This document shows, in pieces, positions 63,932 through 64,000 of a DNA stretch of 64,000 bases. The notes under the pieces are model-generated. The model was not told where the DNA came from. It was given only the letters and a program-made list of their open reading frames with translations, and did no database searches. The stretch lies in assembly GCF_964332355.1 (NCBI RefSeq), contig NZ_OZ201293.1:496001-560000 (forward strand), in the 5' to 3' direction. Made by a program: the position numbers and the translations under genes. How positions within the stretch are numbered: the stretch's first letter is position 1; the number at the start of each line of letters is the position of its first letter. This DNA is from Imbroritus primus. GTDB lineage: Bacteria; Pseudomonadota; Gammaproteobacteria; Burkholderiales; Burkholderiaceae.

Positions 63932-64000
63932 ATGCCACTTCCCCAGCCCGTTAACCGTACCCTGCGCCATACTCGCGCCATCACGGCAGAAGTGTTTCTG
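63932..64000 (+). CDS. 5' end of a DUF2889 protein
   Basis: The last 69 bases encode MPLPQPVNRTLRHTRAITAE and then VFL, open to the window edge. This start matches DUF2889 proteins, which commonly follow recX in Cupriavidus and Ralstonia. Function unknown. Confidence 0.65.
   Translation, partial: MPLPQPVNRTLRHTRAITAEVFL

Overview
The window reads as chromosomal DNA of a high-GC betaproteobacterium of the order Burkholderiales, most like Cupriavidus/Ralstonia. The reasons are the gene neighbourhoods (rplM-rpsI, erpA, anmK, an OapA/M23 peptidase and tyrS; miaB-phoH-ybeY; tctDE-like two-component genes, recA, recX and a DUF2889 gene), a class A RNase P RNA, a second tailed IF-1 gene and the strong GC3 bias. 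No insertion sequence, CRISPR array or intact prophage is visible.

Layout. 0-6.3 kb: glycerate kinase, pyrC, a DUF3025 gene, rnpB, an OsmC gene, a promoter-to-terminator unit that looks like a small RNA with an anti-Shine-Dalgarno loop, rplM-rpsI and erpA. 6.4-23.4 kb: housekeeping genes: copA with a MerR-type 19-bp-spacer promoter, anmK, an M23 peptidase, tyrS-dtd-phosphatase, yhhQ, ruvBA, ybeY-phoH-miaB, rhlE and srkA. 23.4-27.4 kb: a Cpx-like sensor/regulator pair divergent from a Spy/CpxP-like gene with a triple TTTACGC operator, then a tailed infA paralogue and a cold-shock gene. 27.5-33.2 kb: amino-acid catabolism: an ornithine/lysine cyclodeaminase-family enzyme and an amidinotransferase-fold hydrolase, divergent from an Lrp regulator, an ALDH7-type dehydrogenase and a DAO-type oxidase.

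33.2-48.8 kb is the most interesting region. A PAS kinase and NtrC-type regulator are followed by a TauE/SafE exporter, a stand-alone cyclic-nucleotide-binding-fold protein and a SulP transporter on the other strand. Next comes a near-perfect sigma-54 promoter with upstream palindromes, reading into a four-part Rieske oxygenase (alpha, beta, reductase, Rieske ferredoxin). A NitT/TauT-type ABC importer follows. One of its permeases carries an N-terminal cyclic-nucleotide-binding-fold domain, and its two ATPases have complementary motif losses (one lacks the signature motif, the other lacks the H-loop histidine). An amidohydrolase-fold protein that has lost its metal motif closes the run. The set resembles methanesulfonate or arylsulfonate oxygenase loci in organisation; the substrate cannot be read from sequence.

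48.9-54.5 kb: a GntR regulator, a Bug-type binding protein, a ThDP enzyme of the Xsc/acetolactate-synthase type, a GMC dehydrogenase and a carboxymuconolactone-decarboxylase-like protein form a second catabolic operon with a palindromic operator at its promoter. 54.6-57.1 kb is a small mosaic of lower-GC foreign DNA: a 5'-truncated DUF1294 gene, a Rieske oxygenase gene without its own start and fused in frame to a small basic protein, and then tRNA-Met(CAU). 57.3-64 kb: an MHS-family transporter, an orphan DUF4212 gene, a TctE/TctD-like two-component pair, recA with a perfect SOS box, recX and the start of a DUF2889 gene.
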